The notes under the pieces were generated by a model. That model was not told where the DNA came from. It saw only the letters and a list, made by a program, of their open reading frames with translations, and did no database searches. Of a DNA stretch of 64,000 nucleotides, positions 20,601 through 27,632 are shown in pieces (within the stretch, counting starts at the first letter, position 1; every line of letters begins with the position of its first letter). Both the position numbers and the translations under genes were made by a program. The DNA is from JABDMH01 sp965222645 (lineage in GTDB: Bacteria; Bacteroidota; Bacteroidia; Chitinophagales; Saprospiraceae), in the NCBI GenBank assembly GCA_965222645.1, contig OZ244968.1:930001-994000 (forward strand). The letters run 5' to 3'.

Positions 20601-20915
20601 GCAGTCAGGGACTTAAATGCACCAATGACGACAGCTATTACTGAATCCTTTCAAGATCGACTTCAAGTCGAAGTCGGACCAAATCCCGCCAGTGCCTATC
20701 TCGATATTTCCTTGAAAACCAATGAATCGGGACATGTACAGTTTTTTCTCTACGATTCAGGTGGGAATGTAATAACAAGAAAGGAAAGAGCTCTGGCAAG
20801 TGGTGATTTTCGGGAGAGATGGGACCTACTGGATCTACCTGCAGGCCTCTATGTTCTCAATATTCATATTGGCAATAAATTTGCGGCCTATCATAAGATT
20901 TTAAAGGTGGAATGA
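17604..20915 (+). CDS. Giant secreted PF03640-type repeat protein with T9SS tail
   Basis: This 1103-residue protein has a signal peptide (LLIATFLILLSSVESIGQ) and four modules of about 244 residues. Each module has four sub-repeats of the 'secreted repeat of unknown function' type (Lipoprotein_15/PF03640): TLYYFTRD with CNGGCATAWP; a GWPLYYFQND unit; TLYIFIRD with DPVWPI; and a QLTYKGWPLYYYEHD unit. That makes about 16 copies in total. The last 75 residues form a T9SS type A sorting domain (VGPNPASAYLDISL), so it is probably exported to the surface. Modules 2 and 3 are almost identical in DNA. The biochemical role of the family is unknown. The following YceI and sensor genes lie on the same strand 44 bases later. 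Confidence 0.85.
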   Translation: MMYKFKDLYSRHLILLIATFLILLSSVESIGQDIKLAEHPDVGKILTDDSGLTLYFFTRDAQDGISVCNGGCATAWPVFFSENPSISEELDSSDFSTITRDDGTSQTAYRGWPLYYFQNDAVAGDINGEGLNDVWFVAKPDYTIMLMDNQLTGLDGINYNSSYEEGEEQVQYFTDAYGRTLYIFIRDNENKNNFTRPDFSNDPVWPIFGDSLIQIPTTLDPALFNTIDVFGRPQLTYKGWPLYYYEHDSIRGQNLGVSVPRPGIWPVAVKDLAPAANVAVARHDSLGRILTDAAGNTLYYFTRDALEGGSVCNGGCATAWPVFYNENLVVASGLDSSDFTTITRDDGSFQTAYKGWPLYYFQNDASAGDINGEAVNNVWFVAKPDYSIMLMDDQLTGLDGVNYTSTYEEGEEQVQYFTDAYGRTLYVFIRDNENKNNFTRPDFSNDPVWPIYGDTLMSIPTTLDPLLFDLIDVFGRPQLTYKGWPLYYYEKDSLRGQNLGVSVPRPGVWPVAVKDLAPAANVAVARHDSLGRILTDAAGNTLYYFTRDALEGGSVCNGGCATAWPVFYNENLVVGSGLDSSDFTTITRDDGSFQTAYKGWPLYYFQNDASAGDINGEAVNNVWFVAKPDYSIMLMDDQLTGLDGVNYTSTYEEGEEQVQYFTDAYGRTLYVFIRDNENKNNFTRPDFSNDPVWPIYGDTLMSIPTTLDPLLFDLIDVFGRPQLTYKGWPLYYYEKDSLRGQNLGVSVPRPGVWPVAVKDIDPAANVAIANNQEIGRILTDASGRTLYFFTRDHQQGASMCNGGCATAWPIFYEEDLVIGNGLDSADFSTIIRDDSSLQTAYKGWPLYYFRDDSLQGDINGEAANEVWFVAKPDYTIMLMDDQLTGLDSVNYLGNYEPGDEQVQYFTDSYGRTLYIFINDTENKNNFTREDFSNDPVWPIFGESPGSIPTTLDTSLFSMIDVFGRPQLTYKGWPLYYFGRDSMRGQNLGVSVPAPGVWPVAVRDLNAPMTTAITESFQDRLQVEVGPNPASAYLDISLKTNESGHVQFFLYDSGGNVITRKERALASGDFRERWDLLDLPAGLYVLNIHIGNKFAAYHKILKVE
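18399..19862 (+). repeat. Two near-identical 732-bp tandem repeats inside a coding region
   Basis: The segments 18399-19130 and 19131-19862 differ at only a handful of positions that I could find (for example GCATGGCC versus GCGTGGCC and GTGGCAAG versus GTGGGAAG). The 732-base period equals 244 codons, so the reading frame is kept. Flanking modules 1 and 4 are clearly more diverged. This points to a recent duplication or gene conversion. Confidence 0.92.
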
Positions 20916-20959
20916 TAAAATAAAGACCATCAAATATTTTTCACTTATCTTTCAAATAC

Positions 20960-21517
20960 ATGAGATGGGTAGGAATAACATTGCTACTGCTTTTCGGCAC
21001 CAACAACATTGGCATTTGTCAGGAGGTGGGATATCATTGCAGGGATGGAGAAATTAGTTTTTTATCCTCCGCCCCATTGGAGCGAATTGAAGCTCGAAGC
21101 AATGCCTTACTCGGCATTATCAATCCCACTAATTCTGAATTCGGATTTAGCGTACATGTAAATTCTTTTCAGGGATTCAATAGTCCGCTGCAACGCGAAC
21201 ACTTTAATGAGAACTATTTGGAGAGTGAAAAATTTCCAAAGGCCACTTTTGCGGGAAAAATCATCGAAGACATCAATTTTAATACTCCCGGTGTCTATGA
21301 TGTAAGAGCAAAGGGTATCCTCACTATACACGGTATTGATCAAGAACGGATCATAAAGGGAAAAATCAGCATAGAAGAAAATGCACTTTCGGTGTCTGCA
21401 AAATTTAAAGTACTATTGCAAGATCACAATATTTCAATTCCGAAAATAGTACATCAAAAAATAGCTGAAGAAATCGAAGTTTTTGTAGATGCTAAACTAT
21501 CTACAGTTTCGTTGTGA
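20960..21517 (+). CDS. YceI-like periplasmic protein
   Basis: This 185-residue exported protein has a signal peptide (LLLLFGTNNIGICQ) and a YceI-like lipocalin fold. The family marks are FSVHVNSFQGFNSPLQREHF, the NENYLESEKFPKATF motif and the GILTIHGIDQ strand. YceI proteins bind isoprenoid or other lipid-like molecules; the ligand here is not known. Its stop overlaps the GTG start of the sensor kinase gene by four bases (GTGA), so the two are translationally coupled. A second YceI paralogue lies at 26006-26575. Confidence 0.85.
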   Translation: MRWVGITLLLLFGTNNIGICQEVGYHCRDGEISFLSSAPLERIEARSNALLGIINPTNSEFGFSVHVNSFQGFNSPLQREHFNENYLESEKFPKATFAGKIIEDINFNTPGVYDVRAKGILTIHGIDQERIIKGKISIEENALSVSAKFKVLLQDHNISIPKIVHQKIAEEIEVFVDAKLSTVSL

Positions 21518-24384
21518 AAAGGATTTTTTACTACACGATCTTATTCTGTGGAACCCTGCCAGTATATGGCCAACTACCCCTGCAGCGCACCATAGATCTT
21601 AATGCGCAAACCGGAGGGGTCCGTGCTCATATTTCAGCAATAGATTGTGAAGGTCGACTCTGGCTTGGAACCAATTTAGGTCTATTTGTCTACAACGGAT
21701 ATTCCATTGAAAAATGTGAGGTAACAGATACTTTCGATGGCGGAGCGATTACAGCACTTTATGAAGATGACACACATCAACTCTGGATTGGATATAAATC
21801 AGGTCTTATCAGATTTTTAAAAGATGGAGAACTAAGGACCTGGATCATCGATGAGGGGCTTCCTAGGAAGCCTGTCACAGAATTCATGAAAGATGCAAAT
21901 GGCCTTTTTTGGTTTTCCACATACGGAGAGGGTTTGTACTGCTATCGCAATAATAGACTTTATAACTTTAATAAAGATGATGGGTTATCTAGCAATGAAA
22001 TTTATTGCATGGACCAGTGCAGCAAAGGGTTTATGTGGATCGGTACTGATGGGGGGATTGATCTTTGCTCCTGGATCGGCGATAAAAAATCTGTAGAAAA
22101 TCACAGCCGGGAGGATGGCATTCCCGACGAAATTGTACTCTCGATAGAAAAGGGGAAAGACGAAGATGTTTGGATCGGCACTTATGACAGGGGATTTGGG
22201 AGATACGATGCCATCAATAGAAGGTATCTTCCAGCCACCCTGAATTGGCAGTATGGCACAATCAACAATCTCACCTACCGCGATAGTTTGTCTCTTTTTA
22301 TTGGGACAGAAGATCAGGGCGTATTCAAATACGATCACACTCGTGGCATCTTGCAACAGCTACTTACCAATGCCGGCACTAAAAAAACATCTGATCTCAC
22401 TATTGATCTACAAGGCAATTTATGGGTTACGAGCAATCAACCATCCATAAAAGTCATTCACGATCGTCTGGAATATTATCCATTCCCCAAAAATCAGATT
22501 CAGGCACTTACACATGATGGTAATGGTTCTATATGGATTGGTACTTCAGAGGGTCTTTTTGAAAAAAAAACGTCGCGATATGATCCTATTGCAAAGAAAG
22601 AATTCACCAGGACACAACTAAACATTCTTAGTTTGGATATAGATGATGCGGGTATGCTATGGATCGGTACCTTTGGACAAGGCCTCTTCCGCTACAATCC
22701 CGAGACCAACGCATCCGATAAATTCTCGGAAGAATCGGGACTATTAAACAATAATATTCTTTCGGTAAAATGTGATAAAAATAAAATCTGGATCGCTTCG
22801 CTTGGTGGTGCCTCGGTGATTGAATTTCCCAATGGAATAAATCGGGAGAAAAACAACATCAAAAAAAGAATTAATGGACTGGATCCCAATTATATCTATT
22901 CCGTCTTTATTGATAGCCAAGAAAGGGTTTGGTTTGGTCTGGACGGAAAGGGTATCAGCTATTTGTCGGATAATCATATTCGGAATTTCGATCGTACTGC
23001 ATCGGGCTTGTCTTTGAAGTCGATTTACGGTATTGCAGAAGATAATCAAGGCAGACTCTGGATCATAAACAATGATGGAAAAGTCTTCTATTTCACCGAC
23101 GACGAATTTCAAATAATCGATCATCTCCAGGGAAGTCTGGATTTGTCTTCCATAGAATGTAGCAGCTCTGGTGAGATCGTGATAAGTCATCAAAACGGAA
23201 TTATCTTAATAAATCCCGAAAGCCTTAAAATTGCATATCTAGCGGAGGAATATGGGCTATCTCAACTGAGACCCAATATAAATGTCATGGAAAGGGGATC
23301 AGATGGACATTTGTGGATTGGAGCAATGGAAAAATTAATTCGGTTTAAACCAGACCTTGATCCCTGGTACTATAACCCACAGATTACTCTTGAAGGAATG
23401 GCACTATTTGATGAGCCTGTAAACAATAGGCAAAAATTGACATTTAAACCGAAGGAAAATTATTTGAGTTTTAATTATCTGGGGTTGTCCTATTTTAATG
23501 CACCCAAGGTAACATACCGATACCAGCTGGTGGGGCATGATCCTGAATGGAAACATACGAAGGACCAAAGCATCTCATATTCTCAACTATCACCCGGAAA
23601 ATTTACTTTCAATGTACAGGCCTCCTATACCGATCGATTTGAAAATTTACCGGTAAGTACGATTTCGCTCGAAATAAGAAAGGCATTGTGGGATCGCTGG
23701 TGGTTCTGGATATTATTGGGATTATTTGGATCACTATTGGTTTACACATACATAAAAAGGAGGGAAAAGCGATTACAGATTGAAGCAGATAGGAAGAGAA
23801 AACAAATTGAGTTTCAATACAATCAGTTGCAGAGTCAGGTAAATCCACATTTTTTATTTAACAGCTACAACACCTTGTTAAACATTCTAGATGAAAAACC
23901 TGACATTGCTGCGAGCTACGTGGAAAAGTTATCAGATTTCTATCGTCAGGTCCTTTTCCTACGGGAAAAAGAATTGGTATCTCTTAACGAAGAAATCAGA
24001 TTAGTAAGGAACTACCACTTTCTGCTATCTGAGCGTTATGGAGATTTCATAAAACTAATTATTAAGGTTGAATCTTACGCAAAGTATCTAGCTCCGCTAA
24101 GTCTTCAAATGCTGGTCGAAAATGCGGTAAAGCACAATAAAATATCCAAAAAACATCCGCTTACTATCGAGATTTATGAAAAGGAAAATCGCATAATTGT
24201 AAAAAATCCACTTCAGCCCAAATTACAGACTACCCGATCCACTTCATTTGGATTAAAAAATATCGTCGAGCGATATACCCTTTTGATCGATAAACCTGTA
24301 GAAATTAATAATACGCGTAAAGAATTTATTGTTTCTCTCCCACTCATTACAAATAAACTCTCATATGAAAGTACTGATCGTTGA
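21514..24384 (+). CDS. Beta-propeller two-component sensor kinase (LytS-type)
   Basis: This 956-residue membrane sensor has a signal peptide (YYTILFCGTLPVYGQ), then a periplasmic two-bladed-propeller region of Reg_prop repeats (repeated LWIGT and VWIGTYD motifs, residues 25-620). A Y_Y_Y domain follows at about 640-725 (YRYQLVGHDPEWKHT), then one transmembrane helix near 729-747, and a His_kinase domain with the phospho-acceptor in NPHFLFN near residue 779. The HATPase region (LVENAVKHNK, then FGLKNIVERY) ends the protein. The start is a GTG overlapping the YceI stop. It overlaps the response regulator gene by 20 bases. It probably senses a periplasmic signal linked to the neighbouring secreted proteins. 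Confidence 0.92.
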   Translation: MKRIFYYTILFCGTLPVYGQLPLQRTIDLNAQTGGVRAHISAIDCEGRLWLGTNLGLFVYNGYSIEKCEVTDTFDGGAITALYEDDTHQLWIGYKSGLIRFLKDGELRTWIIDEGLPRKPVTEFMKDANGLFWFSTYGEGLYCYRNNRLYNFNKDDGLSSNEIYCMDQCSKGFMWIGTDGGIDLCSWIGDKKSVENHSREDGIPDEIVLSIEKGKDEDVWIGTYDRGFGRYDAINRRYLPATLNWQYGTINNLTYRDSLSLFIGTEDQGVFKYDHTRGILQQLLTNAGTKKTSDLTIDLQGNLWVTSNQPSIKVIHDRLEYYPFPKNQIQALTHDGNGSIWIGTSEGLFEKKTSRYDPIAKKEFTRTQLNILSLDIDDAGMLWIGTFGQGLFRYNPETNASDKFSEESGLLNNNILSVKCDKNKIWIASLGGASVIEFPNGINREKNNIKKRINGLDPNYIYSVFIDSQERVWFGLDGKGISYLSDNHIRNFDRTASGLSLKSIYGIAEDNQGRLWIINNDGKVFYFTDDEFQIIDHLQGSLDLSSIECSSSGEIVISHQNGIILINPESLKIAYLAEEYGLSQLRPNINVMERGSDGHLWIGAMEKLIRFKPDLDPWYYNPQITLEGMALFDEPVNNRQKLTFKPKENYLSFNYLGLSYFNAPKVTYRYQLVGHDPEWKHTKDQSISYSQLSPGKFTFNVQASYTDRFENLPVSTISLEIRKALWDRWWFWILLGLFGSLLVYTYIKRREKRLQIEADRKRKQIEFQYNQLQSQVNPHFLFNSYNTLLNILDEKPDIAASYVEKLSDFYRQVLFLREKELVSLNEEIRLVRNYHFLLSERYGDFIKLIIKVESYAKYLAPLSLQMLVENAVKHNKISKKHPLTIEIYEKENRIIVKNPLQPKLQTTRSTSFGLKNIVERYTLLIDKPVEINNTRKEFIVSLPLITNKLSYESTDR

Positions 24385-25108
24385 AGATGAGCAAGCAGCA
24401 GCATCGAGGCTGAGCAAAATGATTTTGAAGCTCAATAAAAAAGCTCAGATTCTGGATTGTATTGACAGTATAGAAGATTCACTGGAGTGGTTGATCAATA
24501 ATACTGCACCAGACATTATCTTTCTCGACGTACAATTATCAGACGGCATTTCTTTTGAAATTTTTAATCATGTGAAAATTGAATGCCCGATCGTCTTTAC
24601 AACCGCATATGACCAATATGCCGTAGATGCATTTAAGGTAACTGCAATAGATTATTTACTCAAACCCATAAAAGTAAATGAGTTGGAGAGGGCTCTTGAT
24701 CGTGCAAAAGAAATCATTGATCGGATACGGTTGGAGGAATTGCAGAAATCTTATTCTGCGTCAACGGCACCAAAACGCATCATGGTAAAAATAGGAACTT
24801 CCATCAGAGTCGTGGAATTTGATGAGGCTGCTTACTTCTACTCAAAGGATAAAATTACATTTCTACATACATTTGATGATCGAAGATTTCCGATTGACCT
24901 GAGCCTGGACAAACTGGAAAAAGTCCTGGAACCCGAAAAATTCTTCAGAATTAACAGGCAGTTCATCATAAATCTGAAGGCTATTACCGAAATGCATTCT
25001 TATTCAAAATCCAGGGTGAAAATTGATCTGACTCCCACTATCCAGTCAGATACAATTGTGAGCACAGAGCGTTCTGCAAGCTTTAAGAGATGGTTGATTG
25101 GCAATTAA
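24365..25108 (+). CDS. LytTR-family response regulator
   Basis: This 247-residue regulator has a receiver domain with phospho-acceptor aspartate D55 (IIFLDVQLSDG), the acidic pair near the N terminus (VEDE), and the switch lysine in DYLLKPI. A LytTR DNA-binding domain fills the C-terminal half (VEFDEAAYFYSKDKITFLHT, then FFRINRQFIIN). I use the ATG at 24365, which begins the canonical MKVLIVEDE; an upstream ATG at 24329 lies within the kinase gene. It is the obvious partner of the sensor kinase. Its targets probably include the adjacent genes, by inference. Confidence 0.93.
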   Translation: MKVLIVEDEQAAASRLSKMILKLNKKAQILDCIDSIEDSLEWLINNTAPDIIFLDVQLSDGISFEIFNHVKIECPIVFTTAYDQYAVDAFKVTAIDYLLKPIKVNELERALDRAKEIIDRIRLEELQKSYSASTAPKRIMVKIGTSIRVVEFDEAAYFYSKDKITFLHTFDDRRFPIDLSLDKLEKVLEPEKFFRINRQFIINLKAITEMHSYSKSRVKIDLTPTIQSDTIVSTERSASFKRWLIGN

Positions 25109-25244
25109 GGACGGATAAACACAGTACAATCCGGGTCACAACATCGACTGGCCCAGCTATAAATTTGACCATTTCATCGAACTTTTGTACTCAGTGAGAA
25201 CGAGAAACCCTAGTATGGATGTTTAATAATCTAATTAAGTCCGG

Positions 25245-25607
25245 ATGGATCTTCAATATCGAATGCTGTTTGTGCTTGTATGCTTGCTGATAGCCTGTAC
25301 CTATGATAATGAAGAAGATGAAATGATCAGAGACGACTGCTCAGATGATGATATTTCCTATAGCGCACATATTGTACCGCTACTCGAGGCCAGTTGTTAT
25401 GGTTGTCACGGAAACGGAATTGGTTCAGGAGGTGTTACATTAGAGGGATATGAGGAGCTTAAGAATTTTATTGACAATGGCCTTTTCCTGGGTGCCGTAA
25501 AACACGAATCGGGATTTACCCCAATGCCTCAAAATGCAGCTATGTTGCCAGAGTGTCAGATCAGGCAAATCGAGTCCTGGATTGATGACGGAGCACAAAA
25601 CAATTAG
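25245..25607 (+). CDS. Small c-type cytochrome-like lipoprotein
   Basis: This 120-residue protein has a lipoprotein signal (LFVLVCLLIAC) and a single heme-attachment motif CYGCH near residue 50. A methionine in GFTPMPQNAAMLP is a likely distal heme ligand, and the IESWIDDGA tail is typical of the small cytochrome domains often found in exported proteins of this phylum. It starts a run of four tightly spaced genes (to 27475); the next start follows its stop without a gap. A redox role at the periplasmic face is inferred. Confidence 0.8.
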   Translation: MDLQYRMLFVLVCLLIACTYDNEEDEMIRDDCSDDDISYSAHIVPLLEASCYGCHGNGIGSGGVTLEGYEELKNFIDNGLFLGAVKHESGFTPMPQNAAMLPECQIRQIESWIDDGAQNN

Positions 25608-26009
25608 ATGATGGACAGAAAACTAGTATTGGCCCTTGTATTGCTTGCTGGTCTTGGTCTCGTGATCAACTATTACTACCAGAAACCAGTAGAGAGTTTA
25701 GAAAACAAATCGCCGGATAATAGCTTGGCAGCAGCAGATCTCTTCCAAGAATATGAAAGCGACGAAGATCTGGCGAATAGTAAGTATCTCAACAAAGTCA
25801 TCGAAGTAAGTGGAACGATCCTCAACATCGATGGGCCACAGATCATTCTAAAGACACAATCATCATTTGGGGTAATCTGTGAAATTGAAAAACCTGAAAC
25901 CATCGAGACGTTGAAAATCGGTGATAAAGTGGTTTGCAAAGGATTGTGTACTGGCAAACTAATGGACGTTGTTATTTCCAGGTGTACTGTAATAAATCAA
26001 GACCCATGA
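25608..26009 (+). CDS. OB-fold (tRNA_anti-like) membrane-anchored protein
   Basis: This 133-residue protein has an N-terminal membrane or signal segment (LVLALVLLAGLGLVINYYY) and a C-terminal OB-fold. The pattern ADLFQEYESDEDLANSKY, then KVIEVSGTI and GDKVVCKGLCTG, matches the tRNA_anti-like family (PF12869 as I recall it). Despite the name, these are exported proteins without known tRNA function. A second ATG three bases downstream would serve equally well as start. The stop overlaps the next YceI gene by four bases (ATGA). Confidence 0.75.
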   Translation: MMDRKLVLALVLLAGLGLVINYYYQKPVESLENKSPDNSLAAADLFQEYESDEDLANSKYLNKVIEVSGTILNIDGPQIILKTQSSFGVICEIEKPETIETLKIGDKVVCKGLCTGKLMDVVISRCTVINQDP

Positions 26010-26575
26010 AAAAAAATATTCTGAAATTTTATCTATCTGTCTGCCTGCTAGTGATGATAGCCTCATCGCTTGCAGGCCAGATTTATTTTACAAGAAATGG
26101 TGAAATAACTTTTTCGTCTGACGCTCCGTTAGAAAAAATCACAGCTCACAATCACTCTGTTAACAGCGTTGTGAATCTAGAAACAGGACAGATAGAATTT
26201 GCGGTTCTTATCAAAGCATTTCAATTTAAAAAAGCCTTGATGCAACAGCACTTTAACGAAAACTATCTCGAATCAGACAAATATCCGAAAGCTACATTTA
26301 AGGGAACGATCACTGAATTCAAGCAAGATCTTCTGGAAAACGGCACAGCTGTTCCAGTGGAATTAAGCGGAACAATGACTATTCACGGCATATCAAATCC
26401 TATTGAAACAACCGGGACTCTTAGGGCAGAAGAAGGGACTATTTTTGGAGAGGCTGAATTTGAGTTAACAGTTGATGATTATGATATTAAAATTCCCAAA
26501 ATTGTCAGCAAGAAGATCGCTGAAGTCGTTCTTGTGTCCGTGAAAGTGGATTATAAACCAATGCACAGCAATTAA
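26006..26575 (+). CDS. YceI-family periplasmic protein
   Basis: This 189-residue paralogue of the protein at 20960 has a signal peptide (LSVCLLVMIASSLAGQ) and the same YceI landmarks: FAVLIKAFQFKKALMQQHF, the NENYLESDKYPKATFKG motif and TMTIHGISNPIE. I start it at the ATG at 26006, which overlaps the stop of the OB-fold gene; the frame could extend upstream but only into that gene. It is followed three bases later by the DUF5777 gene. Ligand unknown. Confidence 0.85.
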   Translation: MKKNILKFYLSVCLLVMIASSLAGQIYFTRNGEITFSSDAPLEKITAHNHSVNSVVNLETGQIEFAVLIKAFQFKKALMQQHFNENYLESDKYPKATFKGTITEFKQDLLENGTAVPVELSGTMTIHGISNPIETTGTLRAEEGTIFGEAEFELTVDDYDIKIPKIVSKKIAEVVLVSVKVDYKPMHSN

Positions 26576-26578
26576 GAC

Positions 26579-27475
26579 ATGAGACCAGGTAATCTCTGCA
26601 TTTTTAGCTTCACATTATCCTTATTGTTTCCTCTTTTGTTGGCCTCACAGGAAGACTTGTTGGATCTATTAGATGCTGGAAATAATCAAACCCAATTTGT
26701 GAGTGCTAGTTTTAAAACAAATAGAGTCATAAACTTACACTCTCTCGAAAATACACCCTCTGGAGTTCTTGATTTCAAAATATCTCATCGATTTGGATTT
26801 ATTAATACAGGTATCAGTGATTTCTTTGGCCTCGACAATGCAACGATCAGGCTCGGATTTGATTATGGTATTTCAGATCTGGTTACGATAGGTATTGGCA
26901 GAAGTTCCTTTGAAAAAACATACGACAGTTTCTTCAAATATAAATTGATGAGGCAAAGCACTGGACTTCGGAACATACCAATTTCAGCGGCACTGCTGGT
27001 TTCTGCTGCCGCTCATGGAAGAAAAAGCCTCGACCCCAATATCGAATATTCATTTACAGATAGATTAGCTTACACCTACCAACTGATCCTAGGTCGAAAA
27101 TTTAGTAAGAATTTTTCTTTGCAGATTGTGCCCACTATGGTGCATCGGAATCTGGTAAAAGATAGAAACCAGGCCAATGATGTCTACGCTCTTGGTGCTG
27201 GAAGCCGGTTTAAATTATCAAATCGAGTATCTCTCAATCTGGAATATATCTATCTGTTACCTGACCAAATTAGCTCATCATTTAAAAATTCACTTTCAGT
27301 TGGGTTTGACATAGAGACCGGAGGACATGTTTTTCAGCTACACTTTACGAATTCGACTGCAATGATAGAAAAGGGGTTCGTTGCTGAAAATACGGGTGAC
27401 TGGGGAAATGGAGGTGTTCACTTTGGATTTAATGTATCACGAGTGTTTACGTTGGCATCACCCAAGGGATTTTAA
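26579..27475 (+). CDS. DUF5777-family outer membrane beta-barrel protein
   Basis: This 298-residue exported protein begins with a signal peptide (FTLSLLFPLLLASQ) followed by the pattern typical of DUF5777: SASFKTNRVINLHSLENTPSG, SHRFGFINTG and GLDNATIRLGFDYGI. The rest alternates short amphipathic strands, consistent with a beta barrel. Members of this family tend to lie beside YceI and cytochrome-like genes in the phylum, as here. Function is unknown. It ends the operon; the hairpin-repeat region with the IS element follows. Confidence 0.82.
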   Translation: MRPGNLCIFSFTLSLLFPLLLASQEDLLDLLDAGNNQTQFVSASFKTNRVINLHSLENTPSGVLDFKISHRFGFINTGISDFFGLDNATIRLGFDYGISDLVTIGIGRSSFEKTYDSFFKYKLMRQSTGLRNIPISAALLVSAAAHGRKSLDPNIEYSFTDRLAYTYQLILGRKFSKNFSLQIVPTMVHRNLVKDRNQANDVYALGAGSRFKLSNRVSLNLEYIYLLPDQISSSFKNSLSVGFDIETGGHVFQLHFTNSTAMIEKGFVAENTGDWGNGGVHFGFNVSRVFTLASPKGF

Positions 27476-27514
27476 AAATTTAACCAACCCGACAAAATTT
27501 TAGCAAGCCCGGAA

Positions 27515-27632
27515 GCTTGACAAGAAAAACAACTCTTACTCCAAATTCCTGGTCCTCCTCTGTTTTGTCATTATTTTTGCAAGCTGCGCAGCAAAAATAC
27601 CGCCAAAAACATCCTTTGGCCTTCTCCATAGA
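27515..27632 (+). repeat. Left copy of a ~118-bp interspersed repeat
   Basis: This segment is strongly similar to 29671-29788 (shared runs include AACTCTTACTCC, GTTTTGTCATTATTTTTGC and CTGCGCAGCAAAAATACCGCC) and ends in CCATAGAC. Inside it, the T-run/GCAGCTGCGCAGC/A-run symmetry can form a hairpin that resembles a two-way terminator. The IS element begins immediately after it. Confidence 0.8.
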
